From: Omnitrophica WOR_2 bacterium RIFCSPHIGHO2_02_FULL_52_10
Lineage (GTDB): Bacteria > Omnitrophota > Gorgyraeia > Zapsychrales > Zapsychraceae
Length of the DNA stretch: 13,179 nt
Assembly (NCBI GenBank): GCA_001805655.1
Contig: MHGR01000020.1
Location: forward strand, 1-13,179
Reading direction: 5' to 3'
Shown: positions 12,011 to 13,179 of the stretch, in pieces
Position numbering within the stretch: the stretch's first letter is position 1
Layout of the letters: each line of letters begins with the position of its first letter
Program-made: the position numbers and the translations under genes
Notes under the pieces: model-generated
Told to the model about the DNA's origin: nothing
Seen by the model: only the letters and a program-made list of their open reading frames with translations
The model's database searches: none

Positions 12011-13093
12011 ATGCCGATCATCACGTCCATTGACATCAAACCGTTTCGCGCGCGGCTGCTGCAGCCCTTCCGCACGAGCCTGGGGACGCACGAGCGGCTG
12101 GAGAACATCCTGTTCAGCGTCACGCTGGATAACGGTCTGCAAGGACATGGCGAGGCCGCCGTGGCCACGCACATCACGGGCGAGACTTTTGACGGCACTC
12201 TTAAAAATCTGGAAAAGGCCCGGAGTTTCTGTGAAGGCAAAGAAATCGGAGGCTTTGAGGAAATTGCCGGAAAGTGCCAACGGGCATTCCCAAATAATCC
12301 GGCAGCGACGGCCGCGGCGGAGACGGCCCTGCTGGACGCGTTTACCCGTAGCAGGAACATCCCGTTGTGGCGTTATTTCGGAACATCGGCGAAAGTTTTG
12401 CGCAGCGACATTACACTCGTCCTCTCCGATCTCAGGCAAACACAACATTCGGCCAAGAAATTTTATGCGCAGGGGTTCCGCGCGTTTAAAGTCAAGATCG
12501 GGCATGACCTCGACCTGGACATCCGGCGCCTGCTGGCCATCAAGAAACTCGTACCCCGCTGCCGTCTCATCGTGGACGCCAATCAGGGATACACGAGCGG
12601 TGAAACCATGAAATTACTGCAAGCGCTGGAAAAAAACCGGGTGCGTATCGACCTGCTGGAGCAGCCCGTGCGCAAGGATGACTGGGAAGGGCTCAGGAAA
12701 ATATCCAGGTCAACGTCCGTTCCTGTCTGCGCCGATGAAAGTGTATGCACGTTCGAGGACACCCAAAAGGCCGTCAAGTTTCAATTGGCCCCGGCCATCA
12801 ACATCAAGATCATGAAATGCGGCCTGTTGCAGGCGCAACGGATAGCCCGGCTCGCGCGAAAGAATAATATCAAACTGATGATCGGCGGCATGATGGAAAC
12901 GTCTTTGGCCATGACCGCGTCGGCCCATCTGGCCGCCGGCCTGGGCGGTTTTGATTTTATTGATCTTGATACGCCGTTTTTTATCAAGGGGGCCGTTAAG
13001 CGCAACCCGTATCTTTCCGGGAACGGACGCTATGATTTAAAAAAAGTCAAGGCCGGCATCGGCATCAGCCCGGACCAACTCTATGATCCATAA
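12011..13093 (+). CDS. ykfB: Dipeptide (L-Ala-D/L-Glu) epimerase, enolase superfamily
   Basis: 360 residues, no signal peptide, so cytoplasmic. The N-terminal capping domain is followed by the TIM-barrel with all expected residues: the K-x-K acid/base pair Lys160/Lys162 (FKVKIG), metal ligands Asp189 (VDANQ), Glu217 (LLEQP) and Asp242 (ADES), and the opposite-face base Lys266 (NIKIMK). IDLDTPFF (317-324) carries the Asp pair that in L-Ala-D/L-Glu epimerases holds the dipeptide amino group. The reaction converts L-Ala-D-Glu to L-Ala-L-Glu so that ordinary peptidases can degrade murein dipeptide. Other dipeptide epimerases share this scaffold, so the exact dipeptide is inferred from the YkfC-like neighbour. 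One base separates it from the upstream stop, and it overlaps the next gene by 11. Confidence 0.92.
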   Translation: MPIITSIDIKPFRARLLQPFRTSLGTHERLENILFSVTLDNGLQGHGEAAVATHITGETFDGTLKNLEKARSFCEGKEIGGFEEIAGKCQRAFPNNPAATAAAETALLDAFTRSRNIPLWRYFGTSAKVLRSDITLVLSDLRQTQHSAKKFYAQGFRAFKVKIGHDLDLDIRRLLAIKKLVPRCRLIVDANQGYTSGETMKLLQALEKNRVRIDLLEQPVRKDDWEGLRKISRSTSVPVCADESVCTFEDTQKAVKFQLAPAINIKIMKCGLLQAQRIARLARKNNIKLMIGGMMETSLAMTASAHLAAGLGGFDFIDLDTPFFIKGAVKRNPYLSGNGRYDLKKVKAGIGISPDQLYDP

Positions 13094-13179
13094 TACCTGG
13101 GGGATTATTGTCGTGCTGGCCGGCATTGAGGCCGCCGTCGTGTATCTGGCGGGGCGGGAGCGCTCCAGGCGCTATTTCC
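13083..13179 (+). CDS. N-terminus of a membrane protein (partial), candidate DUF819-like
   Basis: ATG 13083 overlaps the end of the epimerase gene and the frame stays open to the window edge (32 codons). The visible part is MIHNTWG, a hydrophobic helix (IIVVLAGIEAAVVYLAG) and a basic RERSRRYF, the usual start of a polytopic inner-membrane protein with the N-terminus outside. DUF819 (YjcL-like) membrane proteins are, as I recall, often found beside dipeptide epimerases, and this start would suit them, but too little is visible to decide. Its place in the operon makes it a candidate carrier for murein dipeptide or amino acids. Confidence 0.6.
   Translation, partial: MIHNTWGIIVVLAGIEAAVVYLAGRERSRRYF

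Noticed and set aside
1..13179. CRISPR array, insertion sequence, retron or phage module
   Set aside because: No evenly spaced direct repeats, transposase, reverse transcriptase or structural phage gene is present; the repeats seen are non-coding palindromes.

Overview
The window joins two stretches of different character. The left quarter (about 1-3073) is AT-rich with ordinary-looking but poorly known accessory genes. The rest (about 3673 to the end) is GC-rich, tightly packed and built from recognisable housekeeping and envelope genes. The right part suggests a diderm (Gram-negative) bacterium: two lipoprotein signal sequences, a secreted multihaem cytochrome c, a periplasmic murein endopeptidase and a YkuD-type L,D-transpeptidase. 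The mix of a cyclic-di-GMP-type riboswitch, c554-like cytochrome and several families of intergenic palindromes would fit an uncultivated lineage such as Omnitrophota, but that placement is a guess, not something the sequence proves.

Left region: the tail of an unknown gene (ends 142), a 167-residue protein with faint ADP-ribosyltransferase-like features whose ribosome binding site lies inside an 11-bp hairpin, then a promoter embedded in nested inverted repeats driving an AAA ATPase of the DUF4143 type (947-2641) that appears to be leaderless. A small DUF6941-like beta-rich protein follows 12 bases later. Between 3074 and 3672 there is no gene, but a run of strong hairpins ending in a textbook intrinsic terminator (3461-3497); three of the hairpins carry the same GAGCG-N(1-2)-AGYGA tip.

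Middle region: a CstA-family transporter and an RlmK-like 23S rRNA methyltransferase form a two-gene operon (2-base gap). Next comes a GEMM-I cyclic dinucleotide riboswitch (6510-6601) with its own terminator (6613-6647), two palindromic repeat elements (6650-6803), a small secreted protein (6878-7228), a 40-residue lipoprotein too short for usual gene finding (7419-7541), and a tetrahaem c554-like cytochrome (7618-8424).

Right region: after a 123-bp imperfect hairpin element (8468-8590) lies one compact operon with overlapping or 1-base-apart genes: an atypical DAACS-family symporter, a lipoprotein L,D-transpeptidase/carboxypeptidase, an SH3-NlpC/P60 endopeptidase (YkfC-like), an L-Ala-D/L-Glu (dipeptide) epimerase (YkfB-like), and the start of a membrane protein cut by the window edge. 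Together they look like a murein-peptide degradation and recycling pathway: peptides trimmed in the periplasm, a dipeptide carried across the inner membrane, then epimerised in the cytoplasm. I found no CRISPR array, tRNA, rRNA or intact transposase.
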